A stretch of DNA of 64,000 nucleotides from Planctomycetota bacterium (GTDB taxonomy: Bacteria; Planctomycetota; Phycisphaerae; UBA1845): contig JAUWWQ010000020.1 of NCBI GenBank assembly GCA_030616775.1, positions 1 through 64,000 of the forward strand. The letters are read 5' to 3'. Position 1 is the stretch's first letter. The number at the start of each line of letters is the position of its first letter. The position numbers and the translations under genes were made by a program. This document shows positions 35,050-43,942 of the stretch, in pieces. Under the pieces are notes generated by a model that saw nothing but the letters and a program-made list of their open reading frames with translations, was not told the origin of the DNA and did not search any database.

Positions 35050-35814
35050 ATGAGATCAAGCGGCGCACTCTTGTGTCCGAGTAGAGAGGTGTCCGAGGGT
35101 AAGGGAGTGCGCCGGATTCTGGAGCACGTTCATATGCCGCAGAGCCTGACAAGCCCATCTGTAATGTATGTCCGGGACATCATGACGACCCCTGTGCATA
35201 CCGTCGATATGGATGATCCGATCCTGAGCGTAAAGCTCCTGTTTGATCGTGAACGCTGTCACCACGTCGTTGTTCTGAGGCGGAACCGAGTCTTTGGTGT
35301 AGTTTCAGATCGGGACATCCTAAAAGCGATCAGCCCTTTCGTCGGCAACAGGATGATGGAGCGATCACAGGACCTCAACACTCTGAAGAAGCGCGTTCAT
35401 CAAATCATGTCCCGAGACCCGGTCACTGTCGGCCCCGACGAAGCCGTCCCCGAGGCTGCCGAGAAAATGCTTAGTGAACGGGTATCCTGCCTTCCAGTTG
35501 TGGATGATAGCCGATCCCCAGTGGGCATCGTGACAATTCGAGACTTTGTCGCATGGGCCGTCGGCACCTCAAGTGTGTACGAGGAATACCCCGATGAATT
35601 CGAGGATGACAAGGGCATTCTCGTCATAATCGATGGTGCCCGTTGTTACTCTCCGCACGTCGCGATTGGTCGGCTGATTCGAGAAGCCGAGAGGTCATAC
35701 GAAGACAAGCATGGTGCTGGTTCAGCCCGTGCAAAATGCCTACCCAGATCCAGAATGAAACAGTTGCGGGCTAGGCACCGCCACGACCATCCTACGCCAC
35801 CGCTCCCAGCGTAA
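35050..35814 (+). CDS. Protein with two CBS domains
   Basis: 254 residues. Two CBS domains form one Bateman module: VRDIMTTPVHTVDMDDPILS to VVSDRDILKAI, and IMSRDPVTVGPDEAVPEAAE to GIVTIRDFV. Such modules bind adenine nucleotides and sense energy state. The remaining C-terminus (VYEEYPDEFEDDKGILVIID) is not recognised and ends in a basic tail. GAGGAGGAGGGG stands before the ATG at 35050, which decides the start over the internal ATG at 35134. It stands alone, divergent from the integrase. Confidence 0.88.
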   Translation: MRSSGALLCPSREVSEGKGVRRILEHVHMPQSLTSPSVMYVRDIMTTPVHTVDMDDPILSVKLLFDRERCHHVVVLRRNRVFGVVSDRDILKAISPFVGNRMMERSQDLNTLKKRVHQIMSRDPVTVGPDEAVPEAAEKMLSERVSCLPVVDDSRSPVGIVTIRDFVAWAVGTSSVYEEYPDEFEDDKGILVIIDGARCYSPHVAIGRLIREAERSYEDKHGAGSARAKCLPRSRMKQLRARHRHDHPTPPLPA

Positions 35815-36022
35815 GAATCACGATGATGGCCTTGCGGATCATGGTTCTCGACTCTCAGCCGCTCCAGCACCGGCCTGGGGTACATCTCAACGGGCGCTGG
35901 CCGGGGCTTTTCGCTTGGGCTGGCGCTCTCGAACATGCGATCCATATGCCACGCGATCGGCCGGGGACACGACCCGACAAGTGAGTGGGTCTCGTCCTTT
36001 CAGCGCTGTGACCGTACAGAGT

Positions 36023-36301
36023 TCACACATCGATTAGGAATGCCGAGACACGCACTCCCAGGGAGTGGGCAATACGAACCAGTGCCCAGATCGAAGCTGC
36101 GTTCTTGCCCAGCTCAACCTGTGACAACTGTGAGGTGGTCAGCCCCACGCTATCCGAAAGCTCCCGAAGTGTGACGGCCCGGCGGAGCCGTACCGCAAGA
36201 ATCCGCTTGCCGATCAGCTTGTTCAGTTGAGCACGTGTGCGGACCTGCCGCCGTGTTCTCTGTGTCGCCTTACGGATTCCCCTGCGTGTTTTCTTTGCCA
36301 T
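36023..36301 (-). CDS. XRE-family helix-turn-helix regulator
   Basis: 92 residues. A basic N-terminus (KKTRRGIRKATQRTRRQVRT) is followed by a Cro/C1-type HTH: LRELSDSVGLTTSQLSQVEL and GKNAASIWALVRIAHSLGV. It is a small DNA-binding repressor or antitoxin-like protein. No toxin partner is adjacent. The target is unknown. Confidence 0.85.
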   Translation of the reverse strand: MAKKTRRGIRKATQRTRRQVRTRAQLNKLIGKRILAVRLRRAVTLRELSDSVGLTTSQLSQVELGKNAASIWALVRIAHSLGVRVSAFLIDV

Positions 36302-36588
36302 GTAGGTCGGGCTCCGTCATTCTGGACCAGGGCGATCATAACTCACTCCCGGCAGATGCGAAACAGCCGACCGCTCTGCTGCGGTTGGTCCACTGGATAC
36401 CGTCTCGCATCAGGGAGGCGGCTTGGGCGGGGCAAGCGGCTTCCCGAATCCACAGATGAGCGGCTCCGATGTCAGACGAGGCAATAACCTCGTCCGGGTC
36501 ACCGTCAAGATTCGTGGTTGCTCGGCTCTCCGTTGTCGAGAACGGAAGTCGTCCGTAGCTTCGAGCACCTGGTTTCGCTACAAATGCT

Positions 36589-36612
36589 GGGACGAGATTA
36601 CCATCTCGTCCC
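36589..36612. repeat. Perfect 10-bp palindrome
   Basis: GGGACGAGAT and ATCTCGTCCC pair around the loop TACC. No T-run follows, and it lies in a cluster of palindromes, so it is more likely a dispersed repeat than a terminator. Confidence 0.6.
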
Positions 36613-36647
36613 TACGTGTGCGGGAACCCTTTCCTGCTGGACGCGCG

Positions 36648-36730
36648 GGGTGCCACTGGCAGCTTGCCTGCCAGTGTGTCTGCGTGCACAACGGTTCCGG
36701 GTACGGGCGGACAAGCCGCCCGTGGCACCC
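36648..36730. repeat. Compound palindrome: outer stem with two inner hairpins
   Basis: An outer stem GGGTGCCAC (36648-36656) / GTGGCACCC (36722-36730) encloses hairpin CACTGGCAG/CTGCCAGTG (36654-36676) and hairpin ACGGGCGG/CCGCCCGT (36703-36723), all perfect; the inner stems share two or three bases with the outer one. It could be a REP-like mobile repeat or a structured RNA. Confidence 0.65.
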
Positions 36731-36781
36731 GGCGAGAGCCGAAGACGCGGGAGGCGATTCCGGCGGATGAGGGTGCGAGAA

Positions 36782-36821
36782 TCCCGATGTACCCCGATGT
36801 GCTTCGGGCCAGGCATCGGGA
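36782..36821. repeat. Nested palindrome of the TCCCGATG/CATCGGGA family
   Basis: TCCCGATG (36782-36789) pairs with CATCGGGA (36814-36821), and an inner stem CCCGA/TCGGG lies between. The same outer arms occur as a compact palindrome at 42390-42407. Confidence 0.6.
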
Positions 36822-36997
36822 CTCGCACCAGCCACGGGTCTGCTGCCCTTTTGCGAACTGGACGAGCCCTTCCGTTTGACGGAGAAGGGAAGCACGGTGT
36901 TGTCCGATCCGCGCCCAGGAATCAGCACGCAGCACACCATGCCGGCCATGTTGCGACAAAGTGTCTACGGGCGTCTGGCGGGCTACGAAGATGTCAA

Positions 36998-38815
36998 TCA
37001 TGCCGAGCGGTTGCGCATCGATCGTCGCCGGTCGACTTCTTTCAGGATTCGCTTGCGCAGGCGGATGGCTTCGGGGGTGACCTCGACGAGTTCGCCCTCC
37101 TCGATGAACTCCAGGGCCATTTCCAGAGGCATCTCACGCGGCGGCTTGAGTACCACCGTCTTGTCGGCCGAGGCCGCGCGGATGTTGGTCATCTTCTTGG
37201 CCCGGCAGATGTTCACCTCCAGGTCGTTATCCCGGCAGTGTTTGCCCACGATCTGGCCTGTGTAGACCTCCGCACCGGGCGCCACGAAAAACTCGCCGCG
37301 GTCGGCGAGGTTGTTGAGGGCGTAGGCCGTCACCCGGCCCGCCTCGTTGGCGATCATGACACCGCACTGCCTGCCGGGGATGTCACCGCGGAAGAACTCG
37401 TACTCGTAGAAGTTGTGGTGCATGATCGCGGTCCCGTTGGTGGCCGTGAGCATGCTGTTCCGCAGCCCGATCAGTCCGCGGGCTGGGATCGTGAACTCGA
37501 TCGTGGTAGACTCACCACGCGACTTCATCGTCTTACAGATGCCGCGACGCCCGCCCATCAGCTCCATCACCGTGCCGACATGCTGCGACGGCACGTCGAT
37601 GTTGCACAGTTCGATCGGTTCGGTCTTCTTGCCGGTTAGCTCCCGATAGATCACCTTCGGCTTGCCCACGGCCAGTTCGAAGCCCTCACGGCGCATGTTC
37701 TCGATCAGGATCGACAGGTGCAGCATGCCGCGACCCGAGACGTGGAACTCCTCCGGTGTGTGACCCAGCTCCACACGCAGAGCGACGTTGCTTTGCATCT
37801 CCTTTTCGAGCCGTTGGCGTAGGTGGCGCGACGTGAGAAACTTGCCCGAGCGCCCGGCGAAGGGGGAATCATTGACGCGAAAGGTCATGTGGAGCGTCGG
37901 CTCGTCAACGCGGATGATGGGCAATGGCTGAGGGCTGTCCGCGCAGGCGATCGTGTTGCCGATATCCACCGTCTCGAGTCCGACGACGGCGCAGATGTCA
38001 CCGGCCGATACCTCTTCGACCTTCTTGCGACCGAGTCCCTCGAATACGAACAGCTCCGAAATTCGTTCCTTACGCTGCGTTCCGTCGCGATAAATGACGG
38101 TGACTTCGTGACCAGCGTGGATCGTGCCGGCGAAGACGCGACCGATGCCGATGCGGCCGACGTAGTCGCTGTAGTCCAGCGTGACGATTAGCATCTGAAG
38201 CGGCGAGTCGGGCTCAACATCCGGTGCTGGCACGTGATCGATGATCGCTTCGAACAGGGCGAACACATCGTCGGGGTGCTCTTCCGGATCCATCGTGGCG
38301 TAGCCCAGCGTGGCCGAGGTGTAGACCGTGGGGAATTCGAGTGCGTCTTCGTCGGCGCCGAGTTCGATAAACAAATCGAGGACCTCGTCGAGCACGGCCT
38401 GGGGCCTGGCGTCGGGGCGATCCATCTTGTTGATCACTACGAGGGGGCGCAGGTGGTTCTCGAACGCCTTTTGCAGCACGAAGCGCGTCTGTGGCATAGG
38501 ACCCTCGAACGCGTCCACCAGCAGCAGGCAACCGTCCGCCATTTTCAGAACACGCTCGACCTCGCCGCCGAAGTCCGCGTGGCCGGGCGTATCGATCAGA
38601 TTGATCTTCGTGTCCTTGTAGGTGATCGCGATGTTCTTGGCCAGGATCGTGATGCCGCGCTCGCGCTCGAGGTCGTTGGAATCCAAAATGCGTTCGCCGG
38701 ATACTTGAGATTCTCGAAACTGCCCGCACTGGCGGAGCATCTGGTCCACAAGCGTGGTCTTGCCGTGATCGACGTGGGCGATGATCGCGATGTTGCGTAT
38801 CGTCGTGTTTTTCAT
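36998..38815 (-). CDS. typA: Ribosome-associated translational GTPase BipA/TypA
   Basis: 605 residues, the normal size. The GTPase domain has [14 protein letters not shown] (G1), [12 protein letters not shown] (G2), [12 protein letters not shown] (G3), INKMDRPDA (G4). Domain II, the EF-G-like domains III and V, and the BipA-specific C-terminus ([20 protein letters not shown]) follow. It binds the ribosome under stress and helps assembly of the 50S subunit, often at low temperature. It is monocistronic here. Confidence 0.96.
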   Translation of the reverse strand: MKNTTIRNIAIIAHVDHGKTTLVDQMLRQCGQFRESQVSGERILDSNDLERERGITILAKNIAITYKDTKINLIDTPGHADFGGEVERVLKMADGCLLLVDAFEGPMPQTRFVLQKAFENHLRPLVVINKMDRPDARPQAVLDEVLDLFIELGADEDALEFPTVYTSATLGYATMDPEEHPDDVFALFEAIIDHVPAPDVEPDSPLQMLIVTLDYSDYVGRIGIGRVFAGTIHAGHEVTVIYRDGTQRKERISELFVFEGLGRKKVEEVSAGDICAVVGLETVDIGNTIACADSPQPLPIIRVDEPTLHMTFRVNDSPFAGRSGKFLTSRHLRQRLEKEMQSNVALRVELGHTPEEFHVSGRGMLHLSILIENMRREGFELAVGKPKVIYRELTGKKTEPIELCNIDVPSQHVGTVMELMGGRRGICKTMKSRGESTTIEFTIPARGLIGLRNSMLTATNGTAIMHHNFYEYEFFRGDIPGRQCGVMIANEAGRVTAYALNNLADRGEFFVAPGAEVYTGQIVGKHCRDNDLEVNICRAKKMTNIRAASADKTVVLKPPREMPLEMALEFIEEGELVEVTPEAIRLRKRILKEVDRRRSMRNRSA

Positions 38816-39163
38816 GTTCGCTGCCTTCGGCTTTCACTCACTGAGCATTCTCCCCGGTTCGTCGCCGTCTCCGCTGGGTAGATCGGGAATATCCCCTGGG
38901 GACTGTGCGCGATCCGGCGTGCGAGAACAGCCCGTCAAGACCGGCCCTCCGCGATTGCCAAGGTGGCACTTATAGCGTTACGCAACACGCGTGGCAATCA
39001 TTTCGTCGCACAATACTCGCAATCTTGTAGGGCGGGTTCTACCCGCCTCTTTCGGCGGGCGGGGCCGGCTCGCGCGGTTCCAACTGCCGATACATCAGTC
39101 CCGGTCGAGCCGGCGGGTGAAACCCGCCATACTTCCTGACGAGCCTAAAAGAACCTGAAGTCC
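38816..39163. other. Intergenic region upstream of typA
   Basis: No gene seen. It holds the typA 5' region (minus strand) and a pair of GGCGGGT palindromes. Confidence 0.5.
39031..39128. repeat. Pair of GGCGGGT/ACCCGCC palindromes
   Basis: GGCGGGT-TCT-ACCCGCC (39031-39047) and GGCGGGT-GAA-ACCCGCC (39112-39128) share the same 7-bp stem with different 3-base loops, 64 bases apart. They flank the approach to the IS1380-like remnant. Confidence 0.65.
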
Positions 39164-39275
39164 TTGATGGACGTGCCGGGGAAGTGGATTGATCGCGTTC
39201 GCCAACGCCGCTTCCTGGACAAGCTGATCCTCGACCTGAATCCCGGCGCGCCGGGACTGAGCCAGACCTACGGAC
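39164..39275 (+). pseudogene. Fragment of an IS1380-family transposase
   Basis: The frame from 39164 reads KWIDRVRQRRFLDKLILDLN and then a TYGRRE motif. IS1380 transposases have a catalytic segment of the type DK-(I/L)-(V/L)-LD-(L/M)-D-S-S-x-x-x-TYG-x-QEG, so this is the first catalytic region with the Asp-Ser-Ser changed. Only about 37 codons remain. It is inactive. Confidence 0.55.
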
Positions 39276-39357
39276 GCCGGGAACGATCAAGCTCACCGGC
39301 AGCAATGGATCGCAGCGGAATAGCCGTCAAGCGCAAGGCTTTGTTGGATGCTCCATT

Positions 39358-39600
39358 TCATCCGACGATCAGCAGAGCCACGTAGGGAACGATATTGAAG
39401 ACCAGAAAGACGATTTTGAACAACCCGAGGAACGAGTAGATGACCACGTTGAAGGTTTCTCGGGGAATGGGAAACCATTTGCTTTGCGTGCGATACACTA
39501 AATCCGGGGCGAACACGCAGAACGCTGCCCACAGAATCAACATGCCGCCATTTATGATTGTGCACCACATGAAGAACGTTGTGAGTGTCTGAAGATCCAT
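39358..39600 (-). CDS. DUF6868 family small membrane protein
   Basis: 80 residues with two hydrophobic helices (TTFFMWCTIINGGMLILWAA; VIYSFLGLFKIVFLVFNIVP) and a connecting stretch with FAPDLVYRTQSKWFPIPRET. This fits the DUF6868 family of two-helix inner membrane proteins, whose function is unknown. GGAA lies a few bases before the ATG. It stands alone. Confidence 0.78.
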   Translation of the reverse strand: MDLQTLTTFFMWCTIINGGMLILWAAFCVFAPDLVYRTQSKWFPIPRETFNVVIYSFLGLFKIVFLVFNIVPYVALLIVG

Positions 39601-39721
39601 GATGTTCCTTTCCTATATTTCTGCATCCAACAATAATTAGCTTGATCCGCATAACATGCGGAACTTTGGTTTCCTGTCCGCATAACACGCCTCTGGATCA
39701 TCTTCCAGAGGCGCGCTCCGC

Positions 39722-39788
39722 AAGGATGAAGGATGAAAGCTGAAGGATGAAAGCTGAACAGCCGCTTCTCTACTCATCCTTCATCCTT
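39722..39788. repeat. Inverted repeat of tandem GAAGGAT units
   Basis: AAGGATGAAGGATGA (39722-39736) and TCATCCTTCATCCTT (39774-39788) are perfect 15-bp inverted copies. Between them the unit GAAGGATGAAAGCT is repeated. No gene is involved. Confidence 0.65.
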
Positions 39789-39962
39789 CCGGCATCGTCC
39801 TTGCTCTTCATAGGTCAAACTCGCACCAGTCAAAAGGCTTCTGCAGGCGCCGTTAGACAACGTACAGGAAGCATAATGTGGAGCGGCGGTCGCTGCAACG
39901 CCGGTGTCCACGCCGCCGTTGGTGCAGCTTGGATGACGCGGCCACCGAACGAAGGCTGGTCC

Positions 39963-40052
39963 CGGTGCGCCGGGATGGGCCACCCGGCCAAACAGCACAA
40001 ATCGCCGGATGCGATGTACGCAACAGAACGCCGCAATCTGGTCGTGGTCAAA
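39963..40052 (-). pseudogene. Decayed N-terminus of an MNT-type nucleotidyltransferase
   Basis: The minus-strand frame reads FDHDQIAAFCCVHRIRRFVL and FGRVAHPG. This mirrors the intact MntA at 44265-44573 (LDRDKIAAFCRRHGIRRLGL, FGSVLRDD). The GS motif is GR here, and the D-x-D part is lost, so it is inactive. It suggests a second, dead copy of the MNT-HEPN module. Confidence 0.6.
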
Positions 40053-40183
40053 CTGAAGTCGCGCGTTCCCTATAACCTTGATATCACCCCACATGACCAG
40101 CGGCGGAAACAATCAAGCAGAGGGCCACCCTTAAGGTTGGGCACTCTTCAAGTTCCTGGTCAGTCGCCTCATTGCAGCGGGCG

Positions 40184-40954
40184 TCACACCTCGCCGGCAA
40201 TCAACGCGGCGCCGAGGGCACCGGTGTACTGGGGGTGATCGGGGACGAGGACCTTCCGGCCTAGGGCGTTGGAGACCAGGTCGACGATGATGGGGTTGTG
40301 GGCCACAACGCCGCCGGTCATCACCACGTTTCCCGTAAGCGGGTCCATTTCCAGGATTCGCTTGACCACGGAGCGGAAGGCGGCTTTGACGATGTCGGGT
40401 AGGGGCGTGCCGTCGGCTATGAGCTTCAACAACTCCGTCTTGGCAAAGACGGTGCAGAACGAGCCCAGCTCGAGATCGCTGGTGGCCTGGCCGGCCAGGT
40501 CGTTGAAGGCGGACACCGGCGTGTCCAGAGAGTTGGCGATCTCTTCGAGAAAGGCTCCCGTCCCGGCCGCACACTTGCGGTTCATCTTGAAGCTTCGGCG
40601 GTCGCCACTGTCCTCGACCACGATGACCTTGTTGTCCTGTCCGCCGATGTCGACGATGGTCATTGCGTGGGGATAGCTCGCATAGCAGCCACGGGCGTGG
40701 CAGGTAATCTCGGTCACCGTTGTGGTGGCGAAGTCCACACTGCGACGCCCATAGCCGGTGGCTACCACGCGTTCAATTTCCGTTGCCTTAAGCCCGGTGG
40801 CCGAGATTATCTCCTCGAGGCATGCCTTGGCTGCCGCGGCAAAATCCGCCCCTGACTTTCGCAGTGACCGGGCCCGCACCACATCGCCATCCAACAGGAC
40901 AGCCTTCGTGGCTGACGCCCCGATATCCAAACCCAGTGACCAGCGATGAGTCAT
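40184..40954 (-). CDS. Acyl-CoA dehydratase/reductase activase (BadF/BcrA/HgdC-type ATPase)
   Basis: 256 residues of the ASKHA ATPase fold. LGLDIGASATKAVLLDGD is the phosphate-binding strand, VDIGGQDNKVI the second, NVVMTGGVVAHN the adenosine motif. Two cysteines (RKCAAGTGAFLE and GSFCTVFAKTE) bind one [4Fe-4S] cluster between subunits. It uses ATP to push single electrons onto a partner such as the 2-hydroxyacyl-CoA dehydratase-like protein encoded just upstream (41089-42348). The short length is that of HgdC or the DCCP reductase, not of the larger BcrA. It is last in the minus-strand operon. Confidence 0.92.
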   Translation of the reverse strand: MTHRWSLGLDIGASATKAVLLDGDVVRARSLRKSGADFAAAAKACLEEIISATGLKATEIERVVATGYGRRSVDFATTTVTEITCHARGCYASYPHAMTIVDIGGQDNKVIVVEDSGDRRSFKMNRKCAAGTGAFLEEIANSLDTPVSAFNDLAGQATSDLELGSFCTVFAKTELLKLIADGTPLPDIVKAAFRSVVKRILEMDPLTGNVVMTGGVVAHNPIIVDLVSNALGRKVLVPDHPQYTGALGAALIAGEV

Positions 40955-40995
40955 GTATGGTAACCTGAATATAGTGTTTAGACCCGCACGGAGCG

Positions 40996-41066
40996 GAACC
41001 GAAAGCCAACCGTGAGGAAGGGTTCACGCTGCACTCGGCAAGGCCGCTTCCTCACGGGCGCGGTTC
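40996..41066. repeat. Nested inverted repeat between activase and dehydratase genes
   Basis: CCGTGAGGAAG (41010-41020) and CTTCCTCACGG (41047-41057) form a perfect 11-bp stem, enclosed by GAACCG (40996-41001) and CGGTTC (41061-41066). It could fold in the operon mRNA and tune expression of the activase. It also fits the dispersed palindromes of this window. Confidence 0.6.
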
Positions 41067-41088
41067 GGATCACATGGACGCGTTCGGA

Positions 41089-42348
41089 TCAGCTAGAGAC
41101 CCCGACTCGCCCGGCCAGTTGTTCGGCGAACGCCTCGATCTGTGTCTTGGCCTGTTCGTCCGAATAGCACCGAAGGTCGTTCAAGTCACCCGCGATCGTG
41201 ATCGACGGTATGCCCAGTCGCTCCTGGAGCCGCTGGGGCATGCCATACCGGCTGTTGGTGTTGTGCGGGCAGGTCTTTGAATCATGGAAGACGATCCCAT
41301 CAACGCCGAACGTGTTGATCATTTCCTCCAGGTATTTCTCCTTATAGGGATCGGATCGCACGATGAACAGTTCTGTGTACGCCCGGGCCATCGATCTGAT
41401 GGGATCATCCGGCTCGAGAGCCGTGAATATCCATGAGTTGGCGTAAGTGCTGGCCACCATGCAGGTCCGCAATTCCAAAAACAGCGTGGCCAAGTCGCGC
41501 AGGCGACCCCAGATCGGCATGCCTTCCCAATAAAGCCGGAGCCTCTCGCCCTCCACGGCCGCGACGCCGTCAGATACGCGAGCCTTCAGCTCCGGCAGCA
41601 ACTCCTGATAATAGTCTATCGCCGTTTGCGTTCCGCGCATCACGACGGCAGGGGCCATGTGGATCGTACTGTCGAAGAAGGTGAGCGGCGATGGTTTCGC
41701 GGTGGCGGTCTCCAGCACCTCTTTCCAAAGGTCCGAGCATTGACGCGATAGGCGCACAGCCTCGCGAAGTCGATCAATATCGAATCTCTGCCCACAGATC
41801 TCTTCCAGCGGCCGAATCAGGGCCTTGATCTGACCGGCGATGCCCGCGACGTGCACATCCGTCACCTCACCGACACCACGGTAGCACTCGATGCCGATGA
41901 CCGGCTTCGACCAGTGCCGGCCATACCAGGCCAGCCAGTCTTGCACTTCGCGGCACTGGTTGGTGTTGTAGACCAGCACGTCGGGTTCGGGGATGGTGTT
42001 GATGCCTTCGTAGGCGTCGCTAAGCGGCGTACGGCCCTGCAAGAAGGCGCCGATGTCGCTGGTCAGGTAGGAGCAGATTTCGGGTGAATAGCCGATTGCG
42101 TTGGCCGAGGGTATGGTTTCGGCGGCCATGCGGGTGGCACCGAGCATGGCCCCGTGGTTCTCCGGGAAGTAGACCAGGAAGCCCATGGCCCGCAGGAGTT
42201 CGGCCGGCCCGACACTCGTGCACCAGGCGACTTTAGGGTGTCCTTCCTTCGCGGCTTGATCCAGCTCATAGAAGTGATCGGCCATCAGCTTTCGCATTGT
42301 CTTGGCCGCCACAATCTTCTTGATCTCGACCTTCTTCGCCTCAGCCAT
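41089..42348 (-). CDS. 2-hydroxyacyl-CoA dehydratase / benzoyl-CoA reductase-like subunit (single)
   Basis: 419 residues of the HgdB/BcrB family. Segments: HPKVAWCTSVGPAELLRAMG, YFPENHGAMLGATRMA, GYSPEICSYLTSDIGA, VYNTNQCREVQDW and, near the end, SKTCPHNTNSRYGMPQRL. Cysteines in several of these could bind one or more Fe-S clusters. The family normally works as two different subunits; here one gene is paired with one activase, as in double-cubane cluster proteins (YjiM/YjiL type). The substrate is unknown. It follows xdhC on the minus strand. Confidence 0.85.
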   Translation of the reverse strand: MAEAKKVEIKKIVAAKTMRKLMADHFYELDQAAKEGHPKVAWCTSVGPAELLRAMGFLVYFPENHGAMLGATRMAAETIPSANAIGYSPEICSYLTSDIGAFLQGRTPLSDAYEGINTIPEPDVLVYNTNQCREVQDWLAWYGRHWSKPVIGIECYRGVGEVTDVHVAGIAGQIKALIRPLEEICGQRFDIDRLREAVRLSRQCSDLWKEVLETATAKPSPLTFFDSTIHMAPAVVMRGTQTAIDYYQELLPELKARVSDGVAAVEGERLRLYWEGMPIWGRLRDLATLFLELRTCMVASTYANSWIFTALEPDDPIRSMARAYTELFIVRSDPYKEKYLEEMINTFGVDGIVFHDSKTCPHNTNSRYGMPQRLQERLGIPSITIAGDLNDLRCYSDEQAKTQIEAFAEQLAGRVGVSS

Positions 42349-42389
42349 TTACAAACCTCCACCACGGTAGGGTCCGCTGCCTGTCCCGG

Positions 42390-42407
42390 TCCCGATGTGC
42401 ATCGGGA
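42390..42407. repeat. Palindrome of the TCCCGATG/CATCGGGA family
   Basis: TCCCGATG-TG-CATCGGGA is a perfect 8-bp stem with a two-base loop and can be extended with one G-T pair. It has the same arms as the element at 36782-36821. It lies between xdhC and the dehydratase gene. Confidence 0.65.
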
Positions 42408-42572
42408 TCGGGGTGCGGACCATCCCATACAGCATCGTGTCATGTTACCCGAAAAGAAGCGGCCCGCACAGCACGGGCGCGGTAGGCGGGTCCGTCGTGG
42501 GCTTCGATCCGTCTGCGCCGTTGGGTCGGCTCAATGCTCTATCCCGTTCTTGATGTCGCCCGGCGTAGGGTA

Positions 42573-43547
42573 TCATTTAGAGTCATCGCCAAGGGGTACG
42601 GGGCCTTCAAGGGCTTTGCGATATTCTGCGCGGCGGATGGATATCATCTGGGCGGCGATGCTGACGGCGATTTCCTCAGGCGTGACGGCTTTGATGGCCA
42701 GCCCGATGGGCGAGTGAACGCGGTCAAGTTGCTCTTGGGTCGCGCCGCATAGTCTTAGATTGTCGAAGACGACCTTGATCTTCCGCCGGCTGCCGATCAT
42801 GCCGACGTACTTGGCCGGTGAGTTCAGGACGGCGCCGAGGGCCTGCTCGTCGTGCTTGTGGCCGCGGGTCACGATTACAACGTATGTGTTCGCATCAGTC
42901 GGCCAATCCGCGAGTGTCTTGGCAATGTCACCGGCGATCGGATTGATCGGCGGTGGGAAGCGCTCCGGGCTTGCGAACTCGCCGCGATCGTCGATCACGC
43001 TTATGTGAAAACCCAGCGGGACCATCATGGTGGCCAGGGCCAGACCTATGTGCCCGCCGCCGGCGATGACCAGCTTCGGCGTGGACTCGAGGTTGAGACG
43101 ATACTCGACGGGACCGGTTGATCTCGCAACGCGAATCGGGATCGTCGCAGAGTGTCCGGTACGAAGCTGGTCAAGTGCTCCCCGCAGCGGCTGTATTTGA
43201 TCCTGCTCCGAAAGCACCGCAATCGCGATATCCATCTGACCGCCACAGATCGGCCCCGTCTCGCCGCCGGAGTCGTGGTCCAGGCCGAAGGTGAAGACAC
43301 CGCCGGATGGCATGCTGATATCCCGCCCCTTGGAGGTCAACAATTGCCGGGCCTGCCGCGTAACGTCAGCCTCCGTCATCCCACCGCCCACCGTGCCGAC
43401 GATCTCGCCCGATTCGGTCACACAGGCCATAGCCCCGGGCACCTGTGGCGTCGACCCCCGCGTGGCCACAACCACACACAAAGCCACCCTCCGCCCGGTT
43501 CCAACCTCTCGAACGACGGTGTCAAGGATATGCGTTGTGTCACTCAT
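42573..43547 (-). CDS. xdhC: XdhC/CoxF family molybdenum-hydroxylase maturation protein
   Basis: 324 residues. The N-terminal XdhC/CoxI part has CVVVATRGSTPQVPGAMACV and GTVGGGMTEADV; the C-terminal Rossmann part has LVIAGGGHIGLALATMMV and KYVGMIGSRRKI. XdhC proteins receive the molybdenum cofactor, insert the sulfido ligand and deliver it to xanthine-dehydrogenase-type enzymes. It lies in one operon with the Mo-hydroxylase genes, which is the usual place. The Mo enzyme of this operon should therefore carry sulfurated Mo-MCD or Mo-MPT. Confidence 0.92.
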   Translation of the reverse strand: MSDTTHILDTVVREVGTGRRVALCVVVATRGSTPQVPGAMACVTESGEIVGTVGGGMTEADVTRQARQLLTSKGRDISMPSGGVFTFGLDHDSGGETGPICGGQMDIAIAVLSEQDQIQPLRGALDQLRTGHSATIPIRVARSTGPVEYRLNLESTPKLVIAGGGHIGLALATMMVPLGFHISVIDDRGEFASPERFPPPINPIAGDIAKTLADWPTDANTYVVIVTRGHKHDEQALGAVLNSPAKYVGMIGSRRKIKVVFDNLRLCGATQEQLDRVHSPIGLAIKAVTPEEIAVSIAAQMISIRRAEYRKALEGPVPLGDDSK

Positions 43548-43669
43548 TCTATTGAGCGCTTACAGAGTTCATCCGGCAGGTCAAAACCGCCTACTTAGCC
43601 CATATTACTGCACAGTGGGTCCCGCGCCCAAGCCGTAGGCCCGGGGAATGACGAGAGATACTACAGTGG

Positions 43670-43858
43670 TCACGGCTGATGGCTGACGGCTGACGTCTCT
43701 CTTCTCTTCTCACGAGATGCTTTGAGTATCTTCTCCGGTGTGATGGGGAGGTCTTTGATCCAGGTGGCGTTGGCTATGGCGTGGGCCACGGCGCCGAGGA
43801 CGGGTAGGGTGCTGCCCTCGCCGATTTCTTTGGCGCCGAAGGGGCTGCGGAGGCTCGG
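43670..43858 (-). pseudogene. Second copy of the 3' end of the molybdenum-hydroxylase gene
   Basis: The minus-strand frame reads PFGAKEIGEGSTLPVLGAVA, HAIANAT, WIKDLPITPEKILKASREK. The intact gene at 44634-47696 ends with almost the same words. Two codons (GT in ATGTWIK) are missing here, and the frame has no real N-terminus. It is separated from the intact 3' end by the MNT-HEPN pair. Either the insertion duplicated the target or a paralogue was deleted except for its end. Confidence 0.85.
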
Positions 43859-43942
43859 ATGAATTGACAATGGCGCCGAACATTCCTAGGACGGCTTCGC
43901 CCATTGTCCCGGAGGAGGAGAGTGGGTACTCCCTCATCGGTT

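Larger units (their letters stand above)
36302..36997. other. Intergenic region with nested palindromes
   Basis: No gene is supported. It holds three palindromic elements (listed separately) in about 240 bases. ORFs on both strands here are translations of this repetitive DNA. Confidence 0.55.

Noticed and set aside
36235-36879. Several plus- and minus-strand ORFs of 70-370 codons between the XRE gene and typA
   Set aside because: They are translations of palindromic repeat DNA or run into the antisense of typA. None has a start site or a domain.
39722-39788. Possible CRISPR-like array
   Set aside because: The units are short, adjacent and without spacers, and form an inverted pair; no cas genes are near. 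The same holds for the arrays at 51507 and 53581.
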